This document shows, in pieces, positions 7,960-19,935 of a DNA stretch of 64,000 nucleotides (position 1 is the first letter of the stretch; every line of letters begins with the position of its first letter). A model generated the notes under the pieces. The model was not told the DNA's origin, made no database searches, and saw only the letters and a program-made list of their open reading frames with translations. A program made the translations under genes and the position numbers. The DNA is from Wenzhouxiangella sp. XN24 (lineage in GTDB: Bacteria; Pseudomonadota; Gammaproteobacteria; Steroidobacterales; XN24), in the NCBI RefSeq assembly GCF_011064545.1, contig NZ_JAAMFG010000030.1, forward strand, positions 174,401 through 238,400, read 5' to 3'.

Positions 7960-9717
7960 ATGGGATTGATTCCGGCCAGCTTCATCGACGAGTTGATGAG
8001 CCGCACGGATATCGTTGAAGTGATCAATGCACGCGTGCCGCTGAAAAAAGCCGGGCGCGAGTACAAGGCCTGCTGCCCCTTCCACGGCGAGAAGACCCCC
8101 TCCTTCACCGTCAGCCCGACGAAGCAGTTCTATCATTGCTTCGGGTGCGGCGCGCACGGCACCGCGCTCGGCTTTTTGATGGACTACGAGCACCTCGGCT
8201 TCCCCGAGGCCGTCGAGGAGCTGGCCTCGCTCGCCGGGCTCGAGGTGCCGCGCGACGAAAGCCCCGGCACGGACCGGCGCCCGGATCTCTACAGCGTGCT
8301 CGCGGCGGCCGCCGGACATTACCAGGCCCAGCTCAAGCGCCAGCCCGACGCGGTGCGCTACCTGAAGGGCCGGGGCATCAGCGGCAAGACCGCCGCCACC
8401 TTCGGCATCGGTTATGCCCCGGACGCCTGGGACGGACTGCTCAGGCAGTTCGGCACGGACGATGCCGCCACGGCGCGCCTGGCCGCGGCCGGACTGGTCA
8501 TCGAGCGCGACCAGGGTGGATTCTACGACCGCTTCCGGGGACGCCTGATGTTCCCGATCCGCGACGCACGCGGGCGGGTGATCGCCTTCGGCGGGCGGGT
8601 GCTGGGCGCGGACGAGCCGAAGTACCTGAACTCGCCCGAGACCGCGCTGTTCCACAAGGGCCGCGAACTCTACGGCCTCTACGAGGCGCGCCAGGCGCTC
8701 AGGCAGATTCCCCGCCTGCTGGTGGTCGAGGGCTACATGGACGTGGTCGGACTGCACGAGGCCGGGATCCCCTGGGCGGTGGCGACGCTCGGCACGGCGA
8801 CCACGCCGGAGCATCTCGAGCGGCTGTTCCGGGTCACCGAGGAAGTCGTGTTCTGCTTTGACGGCGACCGCGCCGGACGCCAGGCCGCCTGGCGCGCCCT
8901 CGAGAACGCGCTGCCCACGCTGCGCGAAGGACGCCAGATCCGCTTCCTGTTCCTGCCCGAGGGCGAGGACCCGGATTCGCTGGTGCGCGCCGAGGGGGCC
9001 GCGGCGTTCACCGCCCGCCTCGACGACGCCCTCCCGCTGTCCGAGTACCTGCACGACGAGCTCGCCTCGCGCGTGGACATGAGCAGCATCGACGGCCGGG
9101 CGCGCCTCGCGGAACTGGCCAAGCCGCTACTTGCGCGGGTGCCGGACGGCGTGTTTCGCGCCCTGCTGGTAGGGCGAATCGCCCGGGCCGTCGGCATGGA
9201 CGAGGCCGGCTATGCGCGCTTCGTCGATTCTGCCGCGTCGGCGGCGCCGCCGCGCCCCCCGCCCCCGCCTGCCCGCCCACGCAGCCAGCCGCCGGGCCGC
9301 ACCAGCCTGGTGCGCCGCGCCATCACGCTGGTGGTGCACTTCCCCGCCCGGGCCGCCGAGGCGAGGCTGTCGCCGGATCTCGCCGGGCTGGACCGTCCCG
9401 GCATGGACCTCTTGGCCGCCCTCCTTGAAGACGTGGCGCAGAGCCCCAATCTCACCACGGGTGGGCTCCTGGAACGCTGGCGCGACCACGAGGCCTGGCC
9501 GCACCTGCAGAAGCTCGCCGCCGCCGAATTGGTGACGGCGGAAGACGTGGCCTCACGCGAGTTGCAGGACTGCCTGGACCACCTCGAATACGAGGAGGTG
9601 CGAAACCGCCACGAGGCCCTGTTCGAAGCCTCTCGAACCGCCCCGCTGAATGCCGGGCAGCGGGAAGAACTCAAGGCCCTGACCGCTCGCCTCGCGCGCC
9701 GGCCAGTGAACGGTTGA
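7960..9717 (+). CDS. dnaG: DNA primase
   Basis: DnaG makes RNA primers at the replication fork. The 585-residue protein has an N-terminal CHC2 zinc site (CCPFHGEKTPSF ... HCFGCGAHG, residues about 40-65), the catalytic core with FRGRLMFPIRDARGRVIAFGGR, and the TOPRIM carboxylates in VVEGYMDVVGLHEAG and CFDGDRAGRQAAWRA. A Pro-rich linker (about residues 430-445) precedes the C-terminal DnaB-interaction region. It follows yqeY and precedes rpoD. Confidence 0.97.
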   Translation: MGLIPASFIDELMSRTDIVEVINARVPLKKAGREYKACCPFHGEKTPSFTVSPTKQFYHCFGCGAHGTALGFLMDYEHLGFPEAVEELASLAGLEVPRDESPGTDRRPDLYSVLAAAAGHYQAQLKRQPDAVRYLKGRGISGKTAATFGIGYAPDAWDGLLRQFGTDDAATARLAAAGLVIERDQGGFYDRFRGRLMFPIRDARGRVIAFGGRVLGADEPKYLNSPETALFHKGRELYGLYEARQALRQIPRLLVVEGYMDVVGLHEAGIPWAVATLGTATTPEHLERLFRVTEEVVFCFDGDRAGRQAAWRALENALPTLREGRQIRFLFLPEGEDPDSLVRAEGAAAFTARLDDALPLSEYLHDELASRVDMSSIDGRARLAELAKPLLARVPDGVFRALLVGRIARAVGMDEAGYARFVDSAASAAPPRPPPPPARPRSQPPGRTSLVRRAITLVVHFPARAAEARLSPDLAGLDRPGMDLLAALLEDVAQSPNLTTGGLLERWRDHEAWPHLQKLAAAELVTAEDVASRELQDCLDHLEYEEVRNRHEALFEASRTAPLNAGQREELKALTARLARRPVNG

Positions 9718-9794
9718 ACATTATTCTTGTCCAAACAGGGCGTGGCAATGCTATGCTGTGCGATTCGATTTTTAACCCGTATGAGGGCCGCTGA

Positions 9795-11660
<1,866 letters not shown>

Positions 11661-11691
11661 AGACCGGTCCGTTTCGGACTATCCTGAGCGT

Positions 11692-14600
11692 ATGACCGAG
11701 GGAAGCGGCTCAAGGGAGGGCCGCGTCGCCGAATGGCGGCGGCGGCTCCGACTCCAGGGATGGCGCCTGTGGGCGCTGCTGGCGGTGCTGGTCTACACGC
11801 TCGTCGGATTCCTGCTGCTGCCGTGGGTGGCCCGCAACCAGGCGCCGAAGCTGGCCGAGGAACATCTCGGGGTGGACCTTGCGGTCGAGAAGATCCGCTT
11901 CAACCCCTACCTGTTCCGGCTCACGGTGGAAGGGCTGTCGATCGACGACCCGGTGTCCGGGCCGATGCTCGCCTTCCAGCGCCTGGTCATGGATTTCTCC
12001 GTCTCCAGCGTCTGGCGGCGCGCCTGGACCTTCAGCGAATTGTCCCTCGAGCAACCGGCGCTACGGCTGCATCGCGGCGCGGACGGCATCGGCAATTTCG
12101 AGCGCATGCTCGACCGCCTGCCGCCACCGGAGACTCCCGCGGAACCCGAGACCGAACCCGGCGACGCACCGACTCGGCTGGTGCTGCACAACGTCTCGCT
12201 GGTGGAGGGCCGGCTCGCCATCGAGGACGAGGCTCATCCCGATGACTGGTCGATGTCGCTCGGCCCGCTCAGTTTCACCATGCAGGACTTCGCCACGCTC
12301 CCCGAGCGCGAGGGGCTCTACAGCCTCGAGGCCACCGGGCCGGGTGGCGGCACGACGCGCTGGAGCGGCAGCTTCGCAGTGGCCCCGCTGGCGTCGTCCG
12401 GCACGATCGAGATGGAAGGGCTCGCGGTGGCGCCCCTGTGGGAATACGTGCGGCATGACTTCGACGCCGAACTGACCGGCGACGCGCGCCTGGGGCTCGG
12501 CTTCGAGTACGTGCTCGATGGCGGCGGCGAGGCGCTCGACTTTCGCGTGCGGGAGGGCCGCGCCGTGCTGACCGGTCTCGAGGTCGCGCAACGCAGCTCC
12601 GGCGAGGCGCTGCTCGGACTGCCCGAGACCCGTGCGGAAGCCATCGAGTTCGACCTCGCCGGCGCAACACTCGACATCGGTTCGGTAGACCTGGCGCAGC
12701 CGGACGTCGAATTGCGCAGGCTGAACGATGGAACGATCGACCTGGTGGCCGCGCTCATGCCGCCGGGCGATGCTGCGGATCGCGATGCCGATGCGGATGC
12801 CGATGCCGACGCAGGCGAGCCGGACGAGACGGGGCCGGGCCTCGCCATCGAGGTCGGCGCGTTCAGGATCGACGGCGGGCGCGTGGCTTTCGAGGACCGC
12901 GCGGCACCGCGCCCCGTGCGCGTCGCGCTCGAGGACATCGGGCTGGCCCTGACCGACTACCGGAGCACGGAGGGCCACCGCGCCGACCTGTCACTCGAGG
13001 CCACGGCCGCCTCGGGTGGCACGCTGTCCCTGTCCGGCGCCGTGCGCGCCGCACCGCTGGACGTCGGGCTGGACCTCGGCGTCGAGGCCTTGTCCCTGCT
13101 CCCGGGACTGCCGTACACGGACGAGGCGATGAATCTCGAGGTGAAGAGCCTGCTCACCGCCGCCGAGGGTCGCATCACGATCACCGACGCCGAGCCCTTC
13201 GCCTATGCCGGCAAGGCGTCGCTGCGCGCGCTCGACAGCCGGCTCCCCGGCAAGGACGAACAGCTCATCGGCTGGCAGACACTGGATGCGGAAGCCATCG
13301 ACCTGTCGCTGGCGGAGCAGAGCCTGCGCATCGGGAACGTGGCGCTGTCCGAGCCGTTCCTCCGGGTGCTGGTCAACGAGGACGGCGAGCTGAATCTCAC
13401 CGCCATCGTGCGCGACGCCGAAAACGGGGAGACGGCCCAGGCAGAAACCGGGGCGGACACCGAGGCCGAGACCGAGGCCGAGACCGAGGCCGAGACCGAG
13501 CCTTTCGCCATCGGTGTCGGGCGGGTCGAGATCGCCGCGGGCACGATGGATTTCACCGACCTGAACCTGCCCATCCCCTTCACTGCGCTGGTGAAGCCAA
13601 TGGAGGGGTCCATCTCCGCCATCACGTCCGGCAGCCCGACACCGGCCCGCGTGGAGCTCGACGGCGACGTGAACGAGGACGGCGCCGCCACCGTCCGCGG
13701 GCAGGTCAACGCATTCGCGCCCAAGGAACTGATGGACCTCGAGCTCGACTTCCGCAACATCGAGATGCCGAACCTGACGCCCTATACGGTGAAATTCGCC
13801 GGGCGCGAGATTGCCGACGGGAGCCTGGACGTGGATCTCAGCTGGTCGATCCGCGACGGCCGGCTCGAGGCCAACAACCGCATGGTCATCAACAACCTCG
13901 AGCTGGGCGAGAAGGTGGATGAGCCCGGTGCGCTGGATCTGCCGCTGGACCTGGCCGTGGCGCTGTTGACCGATGCACAGGGGCGGATCGATCTCGAAGT
14001 GCCCGTGAGCGGAGACATCGATGATCCGCAGTTCCGCTATGCGCCCCTCGTATTCAAGGCGCTGGGCAACGTGCTGGGCAAGATCATCACTGCGCCATTC
14101 CGTTTTCTCGCCTCGCTACTGGGTGGCGACGCCGCGGAGGTCGATCTCGAGTTCGTCGGCTTCGTGGCGGGGGATCCCGACCTGCAGGGACCCGAGGCCG
14201 AGGAACTCGCGCAACTCGCCGAGGCGCTGGCGCAGCGACCCGAACTGGCGCTGCAGGTCGGCGCCGCCTACGACGAACAGCGCGACGGCCGGGTCATGCG
14301 CCAGCGGCAGCTGGACGCGGCAATCTCCGCGCGCTTCGAGGCCGGCGAAGGCAGCGGCAAGGACGGCGACCCGCTGCGGCTGATCATGGAGAGCATGTAC
14401 ACCGAGGTCCAGGACGCCGAGGCGCTGGACGCGCTGCAGGCGGAGCACACGACGACGCCCGAGGACAGCGACGAACCGGTGCTCGACGAGACGGACTATA
14501 TCGAGGCGTTGCGCGCGGCGTTGCTCGAACAACAGCAGGTCGACCCCCAGGAACTCCGGTTGCTCGCCATGGAACGCGCCGCGGCGGTGCGCAACAACCT

Positions 14601-14715
14601 GGTGGAGGACGGCGGCCTGGACCCGGAGCGCATCTCGGTGGCGGAACCGGGCGAAGCGCCGCGCGCCGACGACAACCTGGTGTTCCTCCGGCTGGAGCTC
14701 GGCGTCGGCGAGTGA
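11692..14715 (+). CDS. DUF748 / AsmA-like envelope protein
   Basis: A 1007-residue protein with one N-terminal membrane segment (about residues 27-47, [20 protein letters not shown]) and a very long periplasmic part rich in beta-strand repeats, as in the DUF748 branch of the AsmA-like superfamily. That superfamily includes proteins proposed to bridge the envelope and move lipids. The function here is unproven. Two low-complexity acidic stretches are visible: alternating Asp-Ala (about 12783-12815) and Glu-Thr-Glu-Ala repeats from 12-bp tandem units (about 13460-13500). It starts 31 bp after rpoD and could be read from that operon. The C-terminus resembles an OmpA-like periplasmic tail. Confidence 0.85.
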   Translation: MTEGSGSREGRVAEWRRRLRLQGWRLWALLAVLVYTLVGFLLLPWVARNQAPKLAEEHLGVDLAVEKIRFNPYLFRLTVEGLSIDDPVSGPMLAFQRLVMDFSVSSVWRRAWTFSELSLEQPALRLHRGADGIGNFERMLDRLPPPETPAEPETEPGDAPTRLVLHNVSLVEGRLAIEDEAHPDDWSMSLGPLSFTMQDFATLPEREGLYSLEATGPGGGTTRWSGSFAVAPLASSGTIEMEGLAVAPLWEYVRHDFDAELTGDARLGLGFEYVLDGGGEALDFRVREGRAVLTGLEVAQRSSGEALLGLPETRAEAIEFDLAGATLDIGSVDLAQPDVELRRLNDGTIDLVAALMPPGDAADRDADADADADAGEPDETGPGLAIEVGAFRIDGGRVAFEDRAAPRPVRVALEDIGLALTDYRSTEGHRADLSLEATAASGGTLSLSGAVRAAPLDVGLDLGVEALSLLPGLPYTDEAMNLEVKSLLTAAEGRITITDAEPFAYAGKASLRALDSRLPGKDEQLIGWQTLDAEAIDLSLAEQSLRIGNVALSEPFLRVLVNEDGELNLTAIVRDAENGETAQAETGADTEAETEAETEAETEPFAIGVGRVEIAAGTMDFTDLNLPIPFTALVKPMEGSISAITSGSPTPARVELDGDVNEDGAATVRGQVNAFAPKELMDLELDFRNIEMPNLTPYTVKFAGREIADGSLDVDLSWSIRDGRLEANNRMVINNLELGEKVDEPGALDLPLDLAVALLTDAQGRIDLEVPVSGDIDDPQFRYAPLVFKALGNVLGKIITAPFRFLASLLGGDAAEVDLEFVGFVAGDPDLQGPEAEELAQLAEALAQRPELALQVGAAYDEQRDGRVMRQRQLDAAISARFEAGEGSGKDGDPLRLIMESMYTEVQDAEALDALQAEHTTTPEDSDEPVLDETDYIEALRAALLEQQQVDPQELRLLAMERAAAVRNNLVEDGGLDPERISVAEPGEAPRADDNLVFLRLELGVGE

Positions 14716-14780
14716 GGCCTCTGGCATCCCGCGCGGCCCGAGCACTCGGGCCGGATCGATTCGGCCCGCCCCAGTCCGAC

Positions 14781-16499
14781 TCAGCCCGCCTCGTAGTCCG
14801 GGTAGTTCGGCGCCCAGCGCGCGGCCGCGAGCCTTGCCTCCACGTCCGCCTCCGTCAACGCCGGGCACAACGCCTCCTCGCTGGCGGTCCGCATCACGGC
14901 CGCAGCCACCTGGCGTGCGCACTCCCCGAGTTGCGACACGGACGGGTACAGCCGGCTCTCGCCGATCGATTGCTGGCGGGCCAGTTCGGCGAGGGTGCGC
15001 GCGGCAGCCGCGATCATGCCGTCGGAGACGAACCGTGCTTCGCTCAGCAGGGCGCCGAGGCCGAGGCCCGGGAAGATGAACACGTTGTTGCCCTGGCCGA
15101 TCACGTGACGGCGCCCGTCCAGCACCACGTCGGCGAAGGGGCTGCCGGTGGCGACGAGTGCGCGGCCCTCGCTCCAGCGCAGGATTTCCTCGGGGCGCGC
15201 TTCCGCATAATCGGTCGGGTTGGACAACGGCATGACGATGGGCCTTGACGCATGGCTCGCCATGCTGCGGATCACGCGCTCGTTGAAGGCGCCGGACTGG
15301 CCCGACACGCCGACCAGGATCGTGGGGCGGAACTTCTCCACCACCTCCTCGAGCTCGGCCCCGCCCTCGCTGCCGAGGCCGTGCCGTTCCGCCACCTCGA
15401 CGGGCCAGGCGAGCTCCGCCTTGTAGCCGTCCCGGAAGTTGTCGCCGACCAGCAGGCCCCGGCTGTCGAGTACCGCGACCGGATACTCGTCTCCGCCCGC
15501 CGCGCGAATCGCGTTGGTCAGTTGACGGGTGATGCCGAGCCCCGCGGCGCCCGCGCCGTGTACCACTGCGCGTTGCTTCGCCAGCTCGCCGCCGGTGCTC
15601 ATCAACCCGGTCAGCACCCCGGCGAGGCACACCGCGCCCGTGCCCTGGATATCGTCGTTGAAGGATGGCAGCCGGTCGCGGTAGCGATCCAGCAGGTTCG
15701 ATGCATTGTCCTTGCGGAAGTCTTCCCACTGCAGCAAAACGCCGGGGAACACCTCCGTCACGGCCTCGATGAACTCCTCGAGCAGGGCATCGTAGGCCTC
15801 GCCGCGCAGGCGCCGCCCCGGCCAGCCGAGGTACAACTCGTCCTCCAGCAGGGAAGCGCTGTCGGTGCCGACGTCGAGGCTGATCGGCAGGGTGTAAGCC
15901 GGGTGGATGCACCCCGCCGCGCAATACAGCGACAGCTTGCCGATGGCGATCGCCATGCCGCCCGCACCCTGGTCGCCGATGCCGAGGATCGACTCGTTGT
16001 CCGTGGCGACGATGAGCTTCACGGGACGCCCGACGGTCGCAGCCCGCAGCGTCTCGGCGATGCGCCCGCGGTGATCCGGCGTGATCCAGATGCCGCGCGC
16101 CCGGCGGAACACGTGGCTGAACTCGCGCGTCGCCCTGCCGACCGTGGGGGTGTAGACGATCGGCATCAGCGCCTCGAGCTGGTCGCAGAGCACACGGTAG
16201 AAGAGCTGCTCGTTGCGATCCTGGAGACCGGATAATTCGAGGTACTTGTCGAAGGGGTCGCGCAGCCGGTCCAGCGTCATGTGGATGCGGCGCACCTGTT
16301 GCGCCATGGTGTTCACACGGCTCGGCAGCAGGCCGTCGAGGCCGAGCGTGACGCGCTCCTGCGGACTGAAGGCGGAGCCCTTGTTAAGCAGCGGCTCGTG
16401 ATAAAGATCGGCGCCGCGGCGCGTGATGCGCAGCGGCACGTCCTCGCGCGGGGCCTGCAGCGGCAATCCGCCGGGCGTGACCCAGTCCAGGTCAGTCAT
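14781..16499 (-). CDS. maeA: NAD-dependent malic enzyme
   Basis: Oxidative decarboxylation of malate to pyruvate with reduction of NAD. The 572-residue protein has the typical large malic-enzyme order: LNKGSAFSPQERVTLGLDGLLP, MPIVYTPTVG, ATDNESILGIGDQGAGGM, a metal-binding stretch LQWEDFRKDNASNLLDRYRD, FNDDIQGTGAVCLAG, the nucleotide-binding region GAGAAGLGI and PLSNPTDYAEA. Length and motif set match the SfcA/MaeA type rather than the shorter bacterial fusion forms. It is monocistronic, convergent with the DUF748 gene. Confidence 0.95.
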   Translation of the reverse strand: MTDLDWVTPGGLPLQAPREDVPLRITRRGADLYHEPLLNKGSAFSPQERVTLGLDGLLPSRVNTMAQQVRRIHMTLDRLRDPFDKYLELSGLQDRNEQLFYRVLCDQLEALMPIVYTPTVGRATREFSHVFRRARGIWITPDHRGRIAETLRAATVGRPVKLIVATDNESILGIGDQGAGGMAIAIGKLSLYCAAGCIHPAYTLPISLDVGTDSASLLEDELYLGWPGRRLRGEAYDALLEEFIEAVTEVFPGVLLQWEDFRKDNASNLLDRYRDRLPSFNDDIQGTGAVCLAGVLTGLMSTGGELAKQRAVVHGAGAAGLGITRQLTNAIRAAGGDEYPVAVLDSRGLLVGDNFRDGYKAELAWPVEVAERHGLGSEGGAELEEVVEKFRPTILVGVSGQSGAFNERVIRSMASHASRPIVMPLSNPTDYAEARPEEILRWSEGRALVATGSPFADVVLDGRRHVIGQGNNVFIFPGLGLGALLSEARFVSDGMIAAAARTLAELARQQSIGESRLYPSVSQLGECARQVAAAVMRTASEEALCPALTEADVEARLAAARWAPNYPDYEAG

Positions 16500-16610
16500 C
16501 GCTCAACTCCAGAATTAACGTCCCAGGTGCGAGCGGAGTATACGAGCCCACCCGCCCGGCGACGTCCGGGAAAGTCGCAGCATTCGCGTGCATGGCGGAC
16601 CGCGCAGCCT

Positions 16611-17615
16611 TCACGGCGGGCCGCGCAGGACGGGGCTGTCGCAGTGCGCACCGCCCTCGCCCACCGGCAGGCCCTCGAGCGTCGCTTTCGTGTCCAGCAC
16701 GGCGGCCTCGATGGCGCTGCCCGGCGGCGCGGCGCGGTGCGCCCTGGAGGCGAGTTCCAACGCCGTGGACCGGCAACCGAGATCGCCCAGCAGTCCGGCG
16801 AGGTTGTTCAGTGCCGCGGCATGTTGCGGCTCGTCTGCGAGCAGCGCCTCGTAAGCGGCGCGCGCGGCGTCCAGTTCACCCCCGAGTTGCCAGGCCGTCG
16901 CTTGGCCGAAACGTGCCACCGGATCGCCTGGCCACGCGCGCAACGCCGCCGACCAGGCGCTTGCGGCCGCGACGTAGCGACCGCTCTCCTCCAGGCCCGC
17001 GACGGCGCCGAAATAGTTCGCCCGCTGCGGCTTCGCCGGCAACGTGCCCGGCTCGAGCAACACCAGGCCCCAGCGATCCGCCCGGTCCCAGCTTTGCAGG
17101 AAACGTCCCGCGGGCATCCTCAGGCGCCGCTCGGCGCCCGAGCGCAGCAATACCCGTTCCGTGAGCGGATCGGCGCCCACGAGCACGGCGTAATGCCAGG
17201 CCGGCCAGCTGCGCAGGCGGAGGTTCTGCAGCACCAGCACCGGGCGACCGGCGACCAGCTCCGCCAGCAGGGCGTCGGGCTCCGGCGCCACGACATAGGG
17301 GAGGTAACCGCGGCTGCGCGCCGCCGCCGCGAGCTCCAGCTGCAGGCTGCCGCCGAGGCCGGGGGTGTAGACCTCGTCGGCCAGGACGCCGGGATCGGCG
17401 GCGGTCCCCGCCGCGCCCAGCACCGTGGCCAGCGCGGCGGGCCCGCAATGCAGATCCTGCTGCGGAAAGAAGGGCGTGGCGGCCAGCTCCACCGGGGCAT
17501 CGATTCCCTGCAGCGCCGGCGAGGCGGACAGCCACGGCCGCGGGCCGGCGCACCCCGACCCGGCCAGCAGAGCGAGGGCTGCCAGCGGTGCCAGGGCGCG
17601 CGCGCTCACCGCCAC
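16611..17615 (-). CDS. PA2778-family C39-like cysteine peptidase
   Basis: A 334-residue secreted protein with a lipoprotein-type signal (ALAPLAALALLAGSGC). It has a C39-like peptidase core with the catalytic-type DLHCGPAALATVL and a later HYAVLVGADP, then TPR-like repeats (YVAAASAWSAALRAWPGDP; AAYEALLADEPQHAAALNNLAGLL). This matches the PA2778 family. The neighbour just upstream is its usual PA2779 partner, 13 bp away on the same strand. Substrate unknown; C39-like domains often process or bind peptides in the periplasm. Confidence 0.88.
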   Translation of the reverse strand: MAVSARALAPLAALALLAGSGCAGPRPWLSASPALQGIDAPVELAATPFFPQQDLHCGPAALATVLGAAGTAADPGVLADEVYTPGLGGSLQLELAAAARSRGYLPYVVAPEPDALLAELVAGRPVLVLQNLRLRSWPAWHYAVLVGADPLTERVLLRSGAERRLRMPAGRFLQSWDRADRWGLVLLEPGTLPAKPQRANYFGAVAGLEESGRYVAAASAWSAALRAWPGDPVARFGQATAWQLGGELDAARAAYEALLADEPQHAAALNNLAGLLGDLGCRSTALELASRAHRAAPPGSAIEAAVLDTKATLEGLPVGEGGAHCDSPVLRGPP

Positions 17616-17628
17616 GCGGCCGTGCGAA

Positions 17629-18021
17629 TCAGATCGACGTGAAGATGTTGGTGATACCGACCAGTTCGAGAATCAACAGCACGATGAACACGATGCCGAC
17701 GACCTCGACCGCCCCCGCTCCTGCGGGCAGTTCCGAGAGGCGACCGTCGAGCTGGCGCAGCTCCTCGTCCGTCAATGCCGCGACACGCTCGAGAGCCATC
17801 GAAGGATCCACCCCGAGCGCCACCAGTTGCGCCTGCACGCCCTCGCGATCGAGCACGGCCTGGACCCGCGCCACGGTGTCGGCCCGCTCGGCCTGCTCCA
17901 CGACCACGCGGCTGCCGATCACCCCCGCCGACGCGGTCGAGACCATGCCCGCCATGCCGAGGGACACCGCCACGCACAGGGCGACCATGTGAACGAATTG
18001 CTGTCTGAACATCGGGATCAC
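17629..18021 (-). CDS. PA2779-family small membrane protein
   Basis: 130 residues with an N-terminal signal or membrane segment (MVALCVAVSLGMAGMVSTASA) and a C-terminal hydrophobic helix (VVGIVFIVLLILELVGI). The central part (DPSMALERVAALTDEELRQLDGRL) is the recognisable PA2779 signature. It is always found next to PA2778-type peptidases, as here. Function unknown; possibly a membrane partner or substrate of the peptidase. Confidence 0.88.
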   Translation of the reverse strand: MIPMFRQQFVHMVALCVAVSLGMAGMVSTASAGVIGSRVVVEQAERADTVARVQAVLDREGVQAQLVALGVDPSMALERVAALTDEELRQLDGRLSELPAGAGAVEVVGIVFIVLLILELVGITNIFTSI

Positions 18022-18195
18022 TCCTTGGTTGACTCAGCCGAAAGTTAGCCCACCGCTTGGTCACCGTCCAGTTGCGGCCGGCTGGTGGCGACAGTCGCGA
18101 CTGCGCTGGCGTAAAGCGCAGCCCCTTCTACACTTCAGGTACATCGACAGAAAAACGCGGCCCGTCGCACGCGGGTCCTGCAAGGAGGAACGAGC

Positions 18196-18402
18196 ATGAG
18201 CATTGCGAAAATCACCGAAATCAGCGCCGCTTCGACGAAGAGCTTCGAGGACGCCATCCGCGAAGGCGTGAAGCGCGCCAGCAAGACGATCAAGCACCTG
18301 AAGAGCGTCTGGGTGAAAGAACAGGAAGCGGTCATCGGCGACAACGGCGAGCTGACCGAATTCCGCGTCATCATGAAACTGACGTTCGTGGTGGAGGACT
18401 GA
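18196..18402 (+). CDS. dodecin family flavin-binding protein
   Basis: A 68-residue protein matching dodecins (MSIAKITEISAASTKSFEDAI ... VWVKEQEAVI ... YRV-type final strand FRVIMKLTFVVED). Dodecins form dodecameric shells that store riboflavin or FMN and protect against free flavin. The tryptophan in KSVWVKEQ is the flavin-stacking residue in the family. An AGGAGG-like ribosome site (aaggagga) lies 6-8 bases before the ATG. It is transcribed alone, between two oppositely oriented genes. Confidence 0.93.
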   Translation: MSIAKITEISAASTKSFEDAIREGVKRASKTIKHLKSVWVKEQEAVIGDNGELTEFRVIMKLTFVVED

Positions 18403-18472
18403 CAGTCCGCGGCGCGTCCGCGCGAGGCCAACGGATCGGCCTCGCGTGAAGACGCGCACTTCAACTAGCTCT

Positions 18473-19837
18473 TCAAGCGATCCACAACGTCTTCGCGTTG
18501 ACGAACTCCATCAGGCCGTGGCGCGACAACTCCCGGCCATAACCGGATTGCTTCACGCCGCCGAAAGGAAGGCGCGGATCGCTCTTCACCATCCCGTTCA
18601 CGAAAGCCGAGCCGCAGGCCAGGCGCCGCGCGAGAGACTCGCCGCGCTCCTTGTCGCGCGTGAACACCGTGCCGCCGAGCCCCAGTGGGCTGGAATTGGC
18701 CACCTCGATCGCCGCGTCCGCGTCGCTGACCGTGATCGCCAGCGCCACGGGACCGAACAGCTCCTCCTCCCAGGCGCGCATGCCCGGCGCGATCCCGCGC
18801 AACACCGATGCGGCATAGAACGCCCCCGGACCATCCAGGGGGTGGCACCCCGTCACCACCTTCGCGCCTTTCTCGATGGCATCGGTCACCTGCGCGTGCA
18901 GCTCGTCGCGCAGGTCCGCGCGCGCCATGGGCGCGAGCGTCGTGTCCGCTGCACGCGGATCGCCCGGCACGAGTTCGGCCGCGACCGCAGCGAAGCGCTC
19001 GAGGAACTCGTCGGCGATGGTGTCCTCGAGAATGAAACGCTTGGCCGCGATGCAGCTCTGCCCGGCGTTCTGGAAACGCGACTTCACCCCGTGCGCCACC
19101 GCCTCCTCCAAGTCGGCGTCCGCGAGCACGATGAAGGCGTCGGAGCCACCGAGTTCCAGCACCGACTTCTTGAGATGTGCGCCCGCCGCCTTGCCGATCG
19201 CGCGCCCCGCCGCGTCGCTGCCGGTGAGCGAGACCGCGTGGACCCGGTCGTCGGCGACCAGCGCGTCCACCGCGTCGCTGCCCACCAGCAAGGTGCGGAA
19301 CACCCCGTCGGGGAAGCCGGCCTCCTCGAACACCCGCTCGATCGCGACCGCGCACTGCGGCACGTTGGACGCGTGCTTCAAGAGCACCGTGTTGCCGGCC
19401 GCCATGGCCGGGGCGGCGCAACGGATCGCCTGCCAGAACGGGAAGTTCCACGGCATCACCGCGAGGATGGTGCCGAGCGGCTGGTAGGTCACGAGACTGC
19501 GGCTCGCGTCGGTCCCGATCTGTTCGTCGGCGAGAAAGCCCGGCGCATGCTCCGCGTAGTAGCGGCAGGCCTTGGCGCATTTCTCGATCTCGGCCTTCGC
19601 CTCGCCGATGAGCTTGCCCATTTCCAGCGACATGAGCTCAGCGAGTTCGTCGCGCTTCGAGTCGAGCTGCTTTGCAGCCTGTTCGAGGAGCTTGCAGCGC
19701 GCCTCGACGCCGAGATCCCGCCATGCGGGCGCGGCGTTGGCGGCGTCGGCGAGAATCGCCTCGACCTGCTGCGGGCGATGCCCCGCGGCACGGAAAATCT
19801 CTTCGCCGGTGGCGGGATTGACGGAAGTCATCGGCAT
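18473..19837 (-). CDS. NAD(P)-dependent succinate-semialdehyde dehydrogenase family
   Basis: An aldehyde dehydrogenase of about 454 residues. Seen: PWNFPFWQAIRCAAPAMAAGN (cofactor binding), VSLTGSDAAGRAIG, the catalytic glutamate in LELGGSDAFIVL, the catalytic cysteine in FQNAGQSCIAAKRFI, and PFGGVKQSGYGREL near the end. It is closest to the GabD/Sad group (MPMTSVNPATGEEIF start). I chose the ATG at 19837 because AGGAGG lies 8 bases upstream; an upstream ATG at 19861 has no such site. The exact substrate (succinate semialdehyde or a relative) is inferred. Confidence 0.88.
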   Translation of the reverse strand: MPMTSVNPATGEEIFRAAGHRPQQVEAILADAANAAPAWRDLGVEARCKLLEQAAKQLDSKRDELAELMSLEMGKLIGEAKAEIEKCAKACRYYAEHAPGFLADEQIGTDASRSLVTYQPLGTILAVMPWNFPFWQAIRCAAPAMAAGNTVLLKHASNVPQCAVAIERVFEEAGFPDGVFRTLLVGSDAVDALVADDRVHAVSLTGSDAAGRAIGKAAGAHLKKSVLELGGSDAFIVLADADLEEAVAHGVKSRFQNAGQSCIAAKRFILEDTIADEFLERFAAVAAELVPGDPRAADTTLAPMARADLRDELHAQVTDAIEKGAKVVTGCHPLDGPGAFYAASVLRGIAPGMRAWEEELFGPVALAITVSDADAAIEVANSSPLGLGGTVFTRDKERGESLARRLACGSAFVNGMVKSDPRLPFGGVKQSGYGRELSRHGLMEFVNAKTLWIA

Positions 19838-19935
19838 GACGGGAGCCTCCTGGCAATGCATTCAGACCCCAAGTCTAGACCGCCGGGCGAGATCGGACCC
19901 TGTCCCGTTAATTCAGCTGGGCCGGCAGCGCCTCC

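Noticed and set aside
14116..15924. 602-codon minus-strand frame over the malic enzyme
   Set aside because: Different frame from the malic enzyme with no recognisable protein.
18465..19580. 371-codon minus-strand frame
   Set aside because: Alternative frame of the aldehyde dehydrogenase, whose catalytic motifs are all in the other frame.
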